Below, piece after piece: positions 36,170 through 48,032 of a stretch of 64,000 nucleotides of DNA. Source of the stretch: Moniliophthora roreri. Its lineage: Eukaryota; Basidiomycota; Agaricomycetes; Agaricales; Marasmiaceae. Made by a program: the position numbers and the translations under genes. Where the stretch lies: the NCBI GenBank assembly GCA_001466705.2, contig LATX02000227.1, forward strand, positions 1-64,000, written 5' to 3'. The first letter of the stretch is position 1, and every line of letters begins with the position of its first letter. The notes beneath the pieces were generated by a model, which did no database searches, was not told the DNA's origin, and saw only the letters and a list, made by a program, of their open reading frames with translations.

Positions 36170-37690
36170 CGACAGGCTCGATTCCGGTCGATCTCACAGT
36201 ACATATTCAGTCATGTTTTCCGTCACTTCCAGATGTCAACTTTCACGCAGATGGAGAACATGCGTGGAGTGATGATGAATCCGCTCCCCGACATCACTGG
36301 GGCTTGGATTGGTGCGTTATTGCCGATAACACTTTTTTTTTTACTTAATTTGCATATCATCCCTACTAGGAGCTAAATCTGTCATGGCAAAGACAGAGTT
36401 AGACATTACTGTAGTGCAGTTTGTCATTAAAAGACCGTGACATAATGCATAGCGGAGGATCCGTCGCCAGCCTAGGACCGTGACATGTAGAGCGAAATAG
36501 TGGACAATGGCACATGCCGTCGCCTCATCGAGCGACGGTCACGGGTCACCATCACCTCGTCGCCAGCCTTACACATGTCACGATAAGAGGCTCGAGAGGG
36601 TAAGTATCGTCCCGCAAACTGTAATTCAATAACGACCCATTGCACCATTGAGGTGGCAAAGACACCCCCTTTGTCGCATATCACATCGGATCAAGCGAGA
36701 ATATGTTGATCATGGAGATCCTTGATGTGAAGCACATTAAATGACCCGAACCGTCTAAGCTAGTACGTTCCAGAATTGTTAAGGCCGCCTGCAAGACTGA
36801 CATGTCCCTAGCAAATTCAACTAATTAAATCAGTCCAGAAGATCAAGTTCGGGTGAGCCTTCCATACTTACAGAAGTAGCCTCTACTCAACCTTATCACA
36901 GACAAGAACCGACGAGTGACTTTCGCCTTACTCCATACTGGGGGGCTTTGCTAATATTTTCTTTGTAGACCCCCTTGTTCCGATGCTAAGAACGCCTAAA
37001 ATGCCGTGCGATACTCTTACTTAGAAGGTCGGCCATAGGTACGCGGCTCCAAATCAGTTCTAAACGACAGTAAATGACCGACAATGCAGGGCGGTTCTCA
37101 TGTTCTCCAACATCTTCAAGAGAAGATTGAGTCTACTCTTCCAAAAAGTGCAATCTGCCTCCTGGAAAGTTCTACATATCCACACGATGTTATCATACAT
37201 TCGTTCCTGAAGCAGGGTTTACTATTGAACAAGAGGCGCCCTTGCAATCGGGATCCCCACTGCCAATGGACTGCCCAGCAAACGAGTATGGGAATGCCAG
37301 ATTCATTGTGCGCGCAATCATCGATATGACTTACAAGGTGGCGAGAACGAAAGGCGTGACGGTCTTTGCATAGGATCGAAGGAGAAGTTTGTTGGTGCGC
37401 TGTGGGCCAGGCAATGTAAGGTTCGCTTCGGAGAACAAGGCGCCGAAGATTCCATTCCATCAAAGAGGCCATAAAGAGTTTGTGAAGCTGGTTAGGCAGA
37501 AGGGATTGTATCGACAGCTGATCTTCCTGTGGGCCAAAAAAGTTGATAAGCGGCACTAACAGACCGTGTAGTCTCCAGGTTATTCCGAAACAAGCAGATT
37601 GTACGTGAGACTCATCCACGGAACATTTCATCACGATATCAAAGCAGCGCTGGACATGACTCCGAAGTTGGAGTCATTGACTCTGTGGGT
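36170..37690. repeat. block B, left part: duplicated unrecognised gene fragments
   Basis: Matches 50850-51690 and parts of 52280-52870 in the same orientation, and 3540-4130 inverted. It includes MSTFTQMENM... (36236 on), an exon join to GAKSVMAKTELD (36370), EILDVKHIK (36710) and a MYND-associated tail (37180-37640, LNKRRPCNRD region). No piece is an intact gene. Order differs from block A, so rearrangements followed the duplication. Confidence 0.6.
36409..36594. mobile_element. about 186-bp insertion absent from block C
   Basis: Block C reads gacattgctcgagaggg at about 51089; block B has gacatta, then about 186 extra bases, then ggctcgagaggg. The insert carries cgtgacatgt (36478) and its inverse acatgtcacg (about 36573), plus two direct copies of cgtcgccagcct. 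It looks like a small insertion element; ends and target copy are not certain. Confidence 0.45.
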
Positions 37691-38189
37691 TAATAGGCAC
37701 CTCCAACTGTGAGTTATATACGTGACGGAGTCTGTGAATTAATCATTATTTATGTTTCCCGCGGCCAATTTTTATCCCGTTGTCGCCCTTTTACCTTGTC
37801 ATCTTGTTACTACTTGATACCTTTAGTGTGAGTTCTTACGTTCTGATACGAAAAACTGAAGAGCACCGCCAGAAATTGAGTATCTTGTGGCTCGTAAAGC
37901 ATGCCCAGGATCACATATCCGTCCCGTGGACAACGGTTTTTCCTTGAGTGTTACGACGTGATTGCTTCGAAAGCAATGCAGCAAGGCTCGGACAGCTAGA
38001 CATGAACGAAGAAAACGACTGGCGTCGCCCGCGGGACTCTCGGAGGTGAAACGCGTATTCCAATTTAATTCTAAGTGCTCCCAACCTTTAGCTCGTCTAC
38101 GTGTTACAAGAAAATGCATTTGACCACGAACAGAAATTCAATATGGATTAATATCACATTGCCCTGATGCCGTAGCAACTGATACTGCG
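37690..38189. repeat. shared F-box 3' flank, block B
   Basis: Corresponds to 6520-6980 (inverted) and 52870-53350. Contains only degenerate sequence and the F-box 3' end. Confidence 0.6.
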
Positions 38190-39841
38190 CTATACAATCT
38201 TCTTCTTCGACTCCCCGGCACGTTGTAATACTTTCTTCGACTCACGCTTCAGACTTTCTCGCATCGCTTCAATGAGTATCAACCCCTTCTTGACATCTCT
38301 CCACCTTGCCTCCCACTCCTCGGAAGGGAGTTCGATACGACATCCCCACGGCAAAACGCGGCTCAAGAATAACGATACTTTGACGTCATCGATATCCGAT
38401 TGGGTGTAACCGGGTGATAACGTATCCATGTGCCGCATAACACCAATGGTAGGATCCATGTCGATCATCTCCACACGCGGAAGCATACGAAGGCGCAGCA
38501 CTTGAAGTAAAAGGCAATGCCTTGAGAATGGCACGATGGTGTCAAGAGTTATTGATTCTGTGCAATCCGAAGGTAGATCAGTCTTTGGATTGTGGTTCAA
38601 ATCGATGGAGACGAGCTTCCTCCATGAAAACGCAATATTCTCGATATCGTTCTGGGTGAGGATGAGGGGAAATAAGTGAGTCAATCGAAATTCTGTGATG
38701 CGGGTGTTTTGCAGGATGGGACTGATATGTTGGAAGTGAATTAGATCTACGGCTGATCTGAATTCTGGAGCGGATGGGCAGAAACGTGAATCAAATTCGA
38801 TCCAAAGATGGCGCAATCCAGGGAGGGTTGCACAAGATTCGAGCAAATCCTTCACTGTCGCGGGGGCTTCGCTGGTAGGTGATGTGGAGAATATCTGGAG
38901 GTATCGAATGCGCGCAAAGGATATGTAATTTGGATGCATGAAATGGGTGAAGGTGGCATACGGCACATGAAGGGTGAGCGCCTGGAGGCTGTGAAAGCTT
39001 ATCTCTGGGGAAAATGGACGGAACTCCTGGGTACCGACTTCTTTCGATAATCGTGTAAATAGTAGCTCCTTTAATTGTGCAGAACGGGCCAGTTCAGCGA
39101 CGATAAGCGAGGTATCTGAGAAGGACGGGATCTCAAGACGCTCTAGACGCGGGAGTGCTTTGATCAATGAGAACAATGTAGGCTGCAAAGCGTCATGGTG
39201 AGCTTGTGGAGCTTCGACACATAAAGACGTCAAATTAGGCATCCGCTCGCCCACAGCCTGAAAATATTCGCCCAGAATTTCGGCATTGACAGTGTTCATA
39301 ACGTGTATCTCGAATCTCTGCACACTACGATGCATGAAGAGCACACTGTAGTGTGTATAACCGAGGTTGTTGATATCCTTCCAGATAAGGGTTTTGAGAT
39401 TAGGAAATATAGGCGCCGAGTTTACTGACAGCCTGGCAAGGGTGTTGAAGAGGGAAATCATCTCTGACTGTTTGGTCTCGTCCAGCCCTTGCAGATTCAG
39501 CCTTCGCACACGACGTGCATACTGTTGATAGAAGCGATTCCAGTCCTGATATTTCAGTGGGGATGAAAAGCTCTGAGAAGTTTCAAGTCAAAAAGAATCG
39601 AGAGATATGTAAAACTTGGTGACTTTACCCGCTCGTAGTATTTGGAGACTTGCACTGTCCCCAAGCGCCCGAAAATGACATCAAGGTCAGATATCTCTTC
39701 CCAGACAAAATCCAAGCTAATATCTGACCACACTTTACACACTGAAGCGTTTCTGGCATTTGAGCCTCTGCTGCAGTACGTAAAGATCGGTCGAAGAAGA
39801 TCTGGGAGTTCTACGACACGACTGGCTTCTGAGGTTCTCAT
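38190..39841 (-). CDS. F-box-like protein, copy B (531 aa)
   Basis: Intact paralogue of the 4864-6512 gene. Exon 1 39841-39629 (213 nt, same length as copy A) with VVELPDLLRPIF and SVCKVWSDISLDFVW; intron 39573-39628; exon 2 39572-38190 (1383 nt) starting SFSSPLKYQDWNRFYQQYAR. Total 1596 nt. Differences from copy A are mostly substitutions; the C-terminal tail is KKKIV. Minus strand, with its upstream module at 39900-40715. Presumed SCF adaptor. Confidence 0.85.
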
Positions 39842-39899
39842 AACGGATGTCTGTATCTGAATAAAGTTATCAAGACTGTTCTGCAAGAAAAATAACAAG

Positions 39900-40715
39900 C
39901 CTTACAAGTGGCAAAGGAGTACCTCGGTGCTCTGCCGGTGATGTTTCAAGAAAGAAAGGATAAACGCCAGACATGCGCCTGATCGCCATTAAAGGGGCCT
40001 CACGTGATGCCGAGAGACCTTGGACACCGATCGGTCCTCATTGAAAAATGGGCCCGTGCGCAACTTTGTTTTTGTTTACACTTCTTCCTCATCGTTTCCC
40101 ACAACACCGAACACTCCTTTCTCTCCGACCACAATCTCCATCTCCCACACCCTATGCCCTACCCACTCAAATCTGTATATCGCAATGTGCGTTCCCTTAT
40201 CTTCTCTCAACTTCGGCTTACAGCTTGCATTCCAGGTTTAATCTGTACTATCGCTTCAAGCCGATCCGAAAGTGGGACGTGGAAATGGGTTTTTCCGATA
40301 TCTTCTGGTGCATAGCATAATTATATCAGTACTGGTATTCGATCGACGCGTCAATTCAAGTTTGCTTTGTATGTGACTCCATCTCTACGCAACGACTACA
40401 CCACGACACTCAGAAGAAATACATCCGGGGATCAGTTGAGGTTGGTCGTCTATAGGGCTGTCCAGACAACTTTATTGATCGATAAGCTGATTTATAGACG
40501 TTGAGTACTGGACTAGGGGTGAAAGGACTTGTGCTGGGGGCTTGGCCAGGGCATAGGGTTGTGGGCTATTGGCAGCAGAGGACTGGCATGGTCTGAGCAG
40601 AGGGTTATGGTATGCTTTGGGGTTGCGATAAACTTAGGTGCTGGATAGACATCTTGTTTCGTACATAAGATTTTCTGACCACATCTGACGGGATCTGATA
40701 AACAGCCAGACGAGG
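39900..40715 (-). promoter_or_regulatory. upstream module of F-box copy B (copy 2 of 4)
   Basis: Inverted match of 4131-4863. CACGTG is kept at 40001-40006. Reading away from the gene, the module ends with gattttctgaccacatctga near 40669. Confidence 0.55.
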
Positions 40716-41511
40716 CTACGGTCGATTAGTATTACTCGGAAAGCTGGTGATATTTCAAGAAAGAAAGGACAAACGCCGGACATGCGCCTGATCGCCAATT
40801 AAAGGGCTTGGACACCGATCGTCTCTCCCAAATGCGCCCTCATGGAAAGATGGGCCTGTGCGCAACTTTGTTTTTGTTTATGCTTCTTCCTCATCGTTTC
40901 CCACAACGCTGAATACTTCTTTCTCTCCGACCACAATCTCCATCTCCCACACCCTATACCCTGCCCACTCAGATCTGTATATCCCAATGTGTGTTCCCTT
41001 ACCTTCTGTCAACTTCGGCTTACAACTTGCATTCCAGGTTTAATTTGTACCATCGCTTCAAGCCGATCAGAATGTGGGACGTGGAAATGAGCTCTTCCGA
41101 CATATTTAGGTGCGTAGAATAATTATGTCAGTACTGGCATTTGACTGACGTGTAAATTCAAGGATATGATCCCATGTCCATGCGACGCCTACACCAGTGA
41201 CACTCGGAAGAAATGCATCCATGATCTAGTTGAGGGTTGGTCGTCGCCAGGGCTATCCCGACAGCTTTATTGATTGACGAGCTGATTTACAGATGTCAGA
41301 TACTAGACCAGGGGATAAGGACTTGTGCTGGGGGTGCGGTTAGGCGTAGGGTTGTGGGCCATTGGACGGCAACAGAGGAACGGGGTGGTCTGGTGGTATG
41401 CTTCGGGGTTGCAATAGACTTAGGTGCTGGATGGACACCTCATCTTGTATTTACATTGGTATACATCAGAATACATAAGATTTTCTGACTACATCTGACA
41501 GGATCTGATGA
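40716..41511 (-). repeat. orphan tandem copy of the upstream module (copy 3 of 4)
   Basis: Repeats 39930-40700 in the same orientation, again ending gattttctgactacatctga (about 41480). No F-box gene adjoins it. The CACGTG segment is deleted: sequence passes from cgccaattaaaggg straight to cttggacaccgatcg. Confidence 0.75.
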
Positions 41512-42057
41512 AAATTAAAAGCTAGACAGCCTATTTTAATCCATCGAATAATGTCGAATACCGTCAGAAAGCGCGGCCCATTATTGCTGGTATCCATTGG
41601 TATCCGATGGGCTTTGAGGGCGTCGTATGTTGTTGGATGTCGTCGGATACCATCAGTGGATTTCTCACTAGGAGCTTGATTGAGCATGCACTTTCACTAA
41701 ATAACATGCCAACGGGTTGCTTAGCGGGCGCAGCATCAAGCGGGTCTAAACCTTGAGTATCCAGACTGGCGATCATCCTAGTTGCTGTAGCTGTCACACG
41801 TCACTTTCACACACTGCAACACGTTCAAGTCTTTTGATTGCAACTGCCACCACCACCCGTCGCAGCTCAGCCATACGTTCACCAGATCATCAAAGTTTTT
41901 CATCACCAAAGAAGAGCTCAATGAACATCCATCTTACATGACATCTTGATAGAGTCCAAAATAACTGCACTTTCTGTACACTTTGGCACAAAGGAAACTG
42001 AAGAGTATAAAAAGCAGAGCTCAGTCCATTCCATCCCTCATACTGCAGCTGTGTACC
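41512..42057 (+). promoter_or_regulatory. 5' flank of membrane protein paralogue 2
   Basis: Aligns with 55790-57262 except for about 890 bp present only there. gtataaaaagcagagctcag at about 42006 gives a TATA box some 50 bp before the ATG, and the identical phrase precedes paralogue 3 at about 57211. Confidence 0.6.
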
Positions 42058-43618
42058 ATGCCCAACTCTTCTGTAACAGAAGAAGATATTTCACCCTTTG
42101 ATTCAACTGCCTTTATCCTAGTGAAGCCAATGGCAAGTCTCACTGTATGCTTTCTTTTCATGCCAGTTTCCACTTTCTCAGCATTCCTCTGTTTCTCTAG
42201 GTTATGTTTTATGTCTATGGTAAAGTTAAACACCTCAGCACAGTCATTACAGAAATCTGATGTGCAACCCATACCAGGCATCTACACAGTCCTATTCATC
42301 ATTTCACTCCATATTCTTGTCCACCAACAGAATCGCCCAAACAGAGTGCTCTATATGTTCTTCACAATAGTGCTCTTTACCCTAACAAGTGCATATATTG
42401 TTGCAAAGACCTTTAGCTATGCCTATCAAGCAACCCTGTTGTTCACATTTACTATGAATCAAGATTGGGCATCATTTTTGGCATATTCATACCATGATAA
42501 TGCAATGACAATCACAAGGTATGCAGAAAAGTTACTTATATGGACTTGTCATGACTGATAGTGTTCTAGTGGCTTTACACAAATTCTGCCACTATGCTTA
42601 GTGTAAGCCCATTTTGTTTGTGCATTTGAATTTACTGGCCAATCTGTTTGAGATAGGACTGTGGTAGATTTAATGCTAGTATGTTCCTCACAGTAATCCT
42701 TCCTTATGAATTCCTACACTTACACTTGAATCCACTCAGCTCCACCGCTGCTATGTAATATGGGGCTCATCCAAATGGATTGCATTCCCATTTATCTTCA
42801 TGATCCTTTCACTAACTAGTAAGTATTTCCTTAGTTCAGTTGCATTACTGAGCTCATTCTGGCACTGGTACTAGTCTGTGAAATTGTTGCATCTGTGTTT
42901 GAGGTCATTGGCATTAGCAACACTGCTGATCTGGCAAGGTGGCAGCTATATCTCCAGGCCAATACTATAGACACTGCATTCTGGCTTGCAGAGATGGGTG
43001 TCAATATCATTTTGACATTGCTCACAGGTTAGTTCTGGCAGATCTGTGACAACTAGATATGAAATTACTTCCTGTAGCTGGTCGCATATGGTGGATCAGC
43101 CAAGAAGCAAGGAAACATATGGGACCTGCCATTAAAACCAAGTATAGCACAATTGTAGCTATCATGTATGTTTTTCAACTCTCCCTCAGTTTCAGACTGA
43201 TTCTCACATGTAGCTTCTTAGACTTGAGAGTGGGATCCTCTACCCCATCTTCCTGACTACCACTGTTGTTTACAGTTTATTAGCTGATCCAGATGCAACA
43301 GCTTCAACAGCTTTTTCATTTCAAGTTGTCACATTTCAACTTGCTGTACATCAAAAACTTCTCTTTTTTATGTCATCAGCTAACCTGAATTACTACTTAT
43401 AGGGAATTGCCCCAACATTGATTATTATAAGAGCAGCCAGTGGCAAAACTGTTGAACATACAAGCATGAACCAAGTTGTATCAAGTCTTCACTTTGCCAG
43501 TGGTGCAGGTTCAGGATCTAGGAATCTGAATACCAGATCACATGTGCAGACAGTTGACATTGAGGCCAGGTTATCAGCAGAGAGAATTCAAAATCCAGGC
43601 AAGGGAAAGTTTGTGTAG
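42058..43618 (+). CDS. nine-exon multi-pass membrane protein (342 aa), paralogue 2, block B
   Basis: Same family as 9130-10709. Exons 42058-42144, 42201-42219 (19 nt), 42278-42518, 42657-42678 (22 nt), 42740-42818, 42875-43027, 43078-43165, 43222-43345, 43403-43618; total 1029 nt, every phase consistent. Hydrophobic segments include YTVLFIISLHILV, VLYMFFTIVLFTLTSAYIV, IAFPFIFMILSL, EMGVNIILTLLTAGRIWWI, LESGILYPIFLTTTVVY and GIAPTLIIIRAASGK, then a soluble Ser-rich tail. The sequence has only a handful of CpG, unlike paralogue 1, yet stays open. Function unknown. Confidence 0.82.
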
Positions 43619-46600
43619 ATTGTCTTAGTATTTATTGCTACTACCATGAACCTACCTTTTGAATTTCATGTACAGTGTTATGGTTTGTTTATAGACTTAC
43701 TTTTCTTCATCATTGTACTATAACACCTATGCTTCTCTTTCTCATCAGACTTATCCACTTTCCCAGTTCCCATTTCTAATCTTGCTTATGCTATAACATT
43801 CTTTGACATTCTTCTCCTTTCTGTGATTATCCATCTTCCTATTCCACCACCTTCCACAGCATTCTCTAATTACTAAACTCCAATATTACTTCAAGTTCTG
43901 TAGTATTCTATGTTCATTGTCTCACATGTATTTAAATGTAGTTGGACTAGGTTAAGCTCCTCAGCTTGACCTGGTTAATACGATAATTTGTCTAAGATAA
44001 GACTAGTGGAAAACTACCCAAAAAGATAACCTCCAAAAGTCTAACTCAGTTTGTTGTGCAAGTGTGGATTGATGTGATCAGAGTTACCACACTTAGAATG
44101 CCAACAAAACTCTTAGCTAGGTTGATTCTCTCTTATTGAAGTCTTCAACTTCAAAGTGTTCACCTCCAGAGGAGTATATATGGTTTTAAAATGGTTTATA
44201 TCACAAACACACACACAAAGCACAAACACAAGAGCTACAGTCCTGTACAAAGACTTGATAGCCAATATAGTCTGACCCTACAGAGTTCAAGACTTCTTCA
44301 AGATAACTACAGCACACAGTGTACTGGAAAAGGTCCTAGACCAATTTCTACAAAGAGTTCAGTGCAGGCACACCTCTTGCTAAGACTCTAAGTGTGTCAC
44401 AACCTGATACACACACAGGCCACACTCCAAGTGCCCAAGGCTCCTTCTTGGTGTAAAGTTTCTCTTAGAAAAGTGCTATAACGCACTCAAGATGTTACTC
44501 TTATCTCTTATGACGCAAGTTCGTTATCAGATTTCTATCTCTCTGGAGTCACTCAGGACCAATCTCCAGAGCCTGTAGTGAGGAAGCAAAACTGGAATGG
44601 CACACAAATTTATACACCAAACAAACTCGTCATGTATTCACAATCAGATGTCACAGAGTCTGGCCACTAGAGTATCCAACCATATCCATGTGGGTATCTA
44701 CGTTTCCAGGTGTTCTAGATTCTATAATTTGTATTTTCTCTTTTCTAAGTTGGGTATCTATGAGCAGATGGCTGTATCCGTCCTGTCTTTTGACAGCATT
44801 TCCCTTTTCTAGTATCCGCACATCAGCAGAGGCCTAGATGCCAAAGTTTCCAAGGTCGGAACACGCTGTTATTGTTCCTATCTCCTTTGACAATGCATGC
44901 TCTGTCTTATTTAGGATTTCTTGCACATTAGATATTCTTCATATGTCTTGTTGTATCTGTCTGTAGGTAGTGGATGTCCTTCAGAAGTGATTTCTGTCTT
45001 TCCGAGCAGTCTTTGTACCTAGTTTGCTTATCGCATATTGTTTAGCCACCAGTGAATTCTTTATTAAGAGATCACCTGCTTTGACTCTGATCCATATATT
45101 GACTTCAGAGGAGGATTGTTCTATGATTGTTCCTGTTCTAAGTTGTCTTTCTGTTTTGATGTCTCCTCTAAGTACCTCTGTACTGTTTGACTGCAGCTTG
45201 CACTTTGCAGATGTCATAGAAAAGTAAAGTAGAAGTTAAAATCCCATTGATAGCACTTTGAGAGCTTGGTTAACTAGCCAATGTGTTCATTGGGCCATAG
45301 TTAGATTCCCTACAGGTTTTGGGAGTGATCTGCTTTGGATCTGATACATAGATAGGTTAGAAAGTACAGCTTAGACACCTCTGTATAGTGTATCATATAG
45401 CTCTTTGTACTTTCTAAGGTACCACAGCTTCTCTAAGGCAATGACTAGCAGACTGGGCTCACTCTAGTCCTTATTACCTGTTATCTTGTGTCATATTAAA
45501 GTGTTCCAATGCAGAAATAGTGTAAAATGAATGAAAGTGGGTCTTTTCTAGGTTCGACATATTAATGACCTTGTCTTACTCAACAAACCTCAAACCTTCT
45601 AAGAATGATCTCAAACTTGAACCTTTGGCTTACCTTGCTATTGGGACATCATCTCTTTAGTTAGGTTTGTCATTGTTGCCTTGAGCTGAGACAAGCAACA
45701 TAACATACAGAGTCCAACTTGAACCAGTGTAGACAGATAGAGCATTTAGATGATGTTGAGTATGTCTCTGTGTCTGCAGAGCCTGAGATGGAATATTCAG
45801 AGATGAAAATGGTCAAGATGGGTGTACAGGTCACCCAGCCACTAGTGATTTTGTGCCAAACTTGCTGAGTGATTGATGTTTATCATGACATTGGGTGCTT
45901 GACATTTGGTTGTTATGAGAGAGACCATGTCAACCACATGTACTGTTTCATTTTCAAGGCAACTCTGACACCTAAACACGCAGGATAGCAGGTGAGACAC
46001 TGGAAACAATGTTGTTTGTCATATTGTAGGTCTAGGTGCTGCAGTAACCTGTTCCTGGTGGTCAAAGAAACAAGTTTGAAGTCTTGGGACAGAGTAGTCA
46101 GCAGATAGAAATCATTCAGAGCATGATCAAGTCTTTACTGAAGATGGAGTGGATGATCATGAGCTGGTTGTGTGCTCCTAGTTGAGAGGGGTTCAAGTAC
46201 CAGTGGAGGAGGAGCTAGGAGTCTGAAATTATTATTGGAGCAAGAATCTGCTTGTAATGCTGAAGTCATTCAAGTAATGTGCCTTAGCCAAGATGAAGCC
46301 TGAGCAATAGTCACCAGCCTGATATAAATTGATGAATCATATGCACAGGACCCTTGAACAATGTGGTGGTACTGAGCATGTTGGGAGCCTGATGAGGTTT
46401 CTTCCAGTGTGATGCCCAAAAGTACAAGTCCAGTGTCTGAAAGCAAGATCTGAGGCCTTACTCCCCAAATTTATAATGTTGCAGTGAAGAGCCTGTCTGA
46501 TATGGTCCACAAATAAGATGTAAGAACAGAAGTCAGTGAATCGGTTCTGATGAGGCTGGAAGCCAACTGCCGAGACAAAGGCAGTCGAGGAAATGGAAGA

Positions 46601-46955
46601 AACATTAGAAGTATGCAGTCACAACTATAAAAGATTTGGTGAAAAACATATAATAGCGTAGATGCCGCAGTGAAGGAGAACAACCGCCGAGCTACAAATT
46701 GCTGTCAGACTCACAGTCAAACCAGAGGAATTGTGGAGTTAATGGGTTTGGGGTATGAGTCATTACCTAAAGGGCTAGTCCACCGCTATTGTCCTGTACT
46801 CCCTCTTCCCTGCCAACATCCTCAGCAATGAGCTCACCTAGAGCTCATCCAAGGGACACTCTTACCAATATCCCATCGTTGAGCTCACCGCTGAACCAGA
46901 TTATCACTTCATTGTCCTTGGAACATACCTTTCAACCTCTACACCGACACCTCTA
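43619..46955. other. AT-rich, CpG-poor transposon-like DNA, no gene
   Basis: No gene supported. 44990-45565 is repeated inverted at 63433-64000. Short open frames (45024-45227, 46471-46683) lack signatures. 46956-47010 has a phrase (LQVAAAHLHYVRG) that could be a remnant of a copia RNase H region, cut by the TIR element next to it. Confidence 0.45.
44990..45565 (+). repeat. dispersed repeat, inverted partner at 63433-64000
   Basis: Long stretches match the complement of the window's right end, for example gggagtgatctgctttggat (about 45321), cttagacacctctgta and gttatcttgtgtcatattaa. Homology ends at ttctaggttcgacatatta (45565). The right copy reaches the window edge, so the full length is unknown. 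The partner sits directly beside the copia relic, so this may be part of that or a neighbouring element. Confidence 0.75.
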
Positions 46956-47012
46956 ATGCTAGTCCACAAATTTAGTTCACTGCAAGTGGCTGCTGCCCAC
47001 CTACACTATGTA

Positions 47013-47660
47013 CGAGGTGTTCTTTTCATGCTATTAATACAAAGGAAATACACTCAGAATACTGCTATATATTTACTTCTAGACAACACTCAGAAAACTC
47101 TATTAGCATCACATATTGAAAACAGCAAGCATATTCTGTATTTTAATTTCCAGAAGAGTCTGTATTTTCTAATAATTTTATAACAATGAAATTATAAAAT
47201 TATCCTTTAGTTTTCTAATTACAAATATACTAGATTTTCTGCCTTATAAAATAGTGAGAAAACATTTTAAATACAAAAGGAAAACTATATGAAAACTATC
47301 TAAAAACTGCTTTAAAATATAGTATTTCCACATGATTTTCCTACCATTTTCCTAGTGTTTTCCTAGTGTTTTCTCTGACTTTCCCACAATAAAAAATTTG
47401 GAATTTTTATCTTATCTTATCAGCATTTTCTGAGTATTTTCAACCAGAGAAAATTTAATGTTTTCTCAGCATGGAAATTATTCTAATATATTGTATTGTC
47501 TATTAATTCTCAGAATTTGAAAATTTAGCATCCTCCAGACATATTCTTGTTGAGGGGACACAATTAAAATTTAGAATTTATAAATGCTTTTTTGAAAATC
47601 TTCTTTGCAAGAAGATTAAGTGTTTTCTCAATCAGAAAACCATGTCAAAAGAACACCTCG
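47013..47660. mobile_element. 648-bp non-autonomous TIR element with TA flanks
   Basis: The ends are exact inverted repeats of 14 bp, CGAGGTGTTCTTTT at 47013 and its complement ending at 47660. Each is flanked by TA (47011-47012 and 47661-47662), the target duplication of Tc1/mariner elements. The inside is very AT-rich, without ORF, full of ttttcc/ggaaaa and gaaaact subrepeats in both orientations, so it can fold extensively. Left-flanking DNA resembles a copia fragment, so it may be a nested insertion. Confidence 0.8.
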
Positions 47661-47662
47661 TA

Positions 47663-48032
47663 CGTAGTGCTAGCTGACAACTGATGTAACCCCTCGACCA
47701 CTTCGTCAAGATGTTCAGAAAACTCGCATCCTTCCTTTTTCCAGTCGAGTTCTCTTTGTCTATTCTTATTGAACGTTTATTACTGAATCACATACATCTA
47801 TGCACGCCAAATACACAAGGTGTCACACAATGCGATATACATATATATACTCCATTTACTGTTTAGCAGTCCCTGCCAATAACAGGTTATGTGCTTTCTT
47901 TATCAGCTATAGAAAAAAAAAACAACTTCAACACATGTACTATCCATGTCAAAGCTCAACAACTCACCTCTTCAGCAGGCCCAGATTGTAGACTGAGATC
48001 TGGAAAGTTAAACGACTGCTGGAAGACAAACA
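47663..48032. other. intergenic, AT-rich, no feature seen
   Basis: Between the TIR element and the 3' side of the next gene model. No coding or repeat signal beyond a TA-rich tract at 47833-47845. Confidence 0.4.

Noticed and set aside
40004..40320. Overlapping frames of 70-140 aa in the F-box upstream module (also 4383-4867, 40842-41090, 55060-55479)
   Set aside because: They recur only because the whole module is repeated; all three frames are open in the C/T-rich strand, a composition effect.
45024..45227. 67-aa frame conserved in the 44990 repeat
   Set aside because: The partner at 63790-64000 has stops in this frame, so conservation is at DNA level only.
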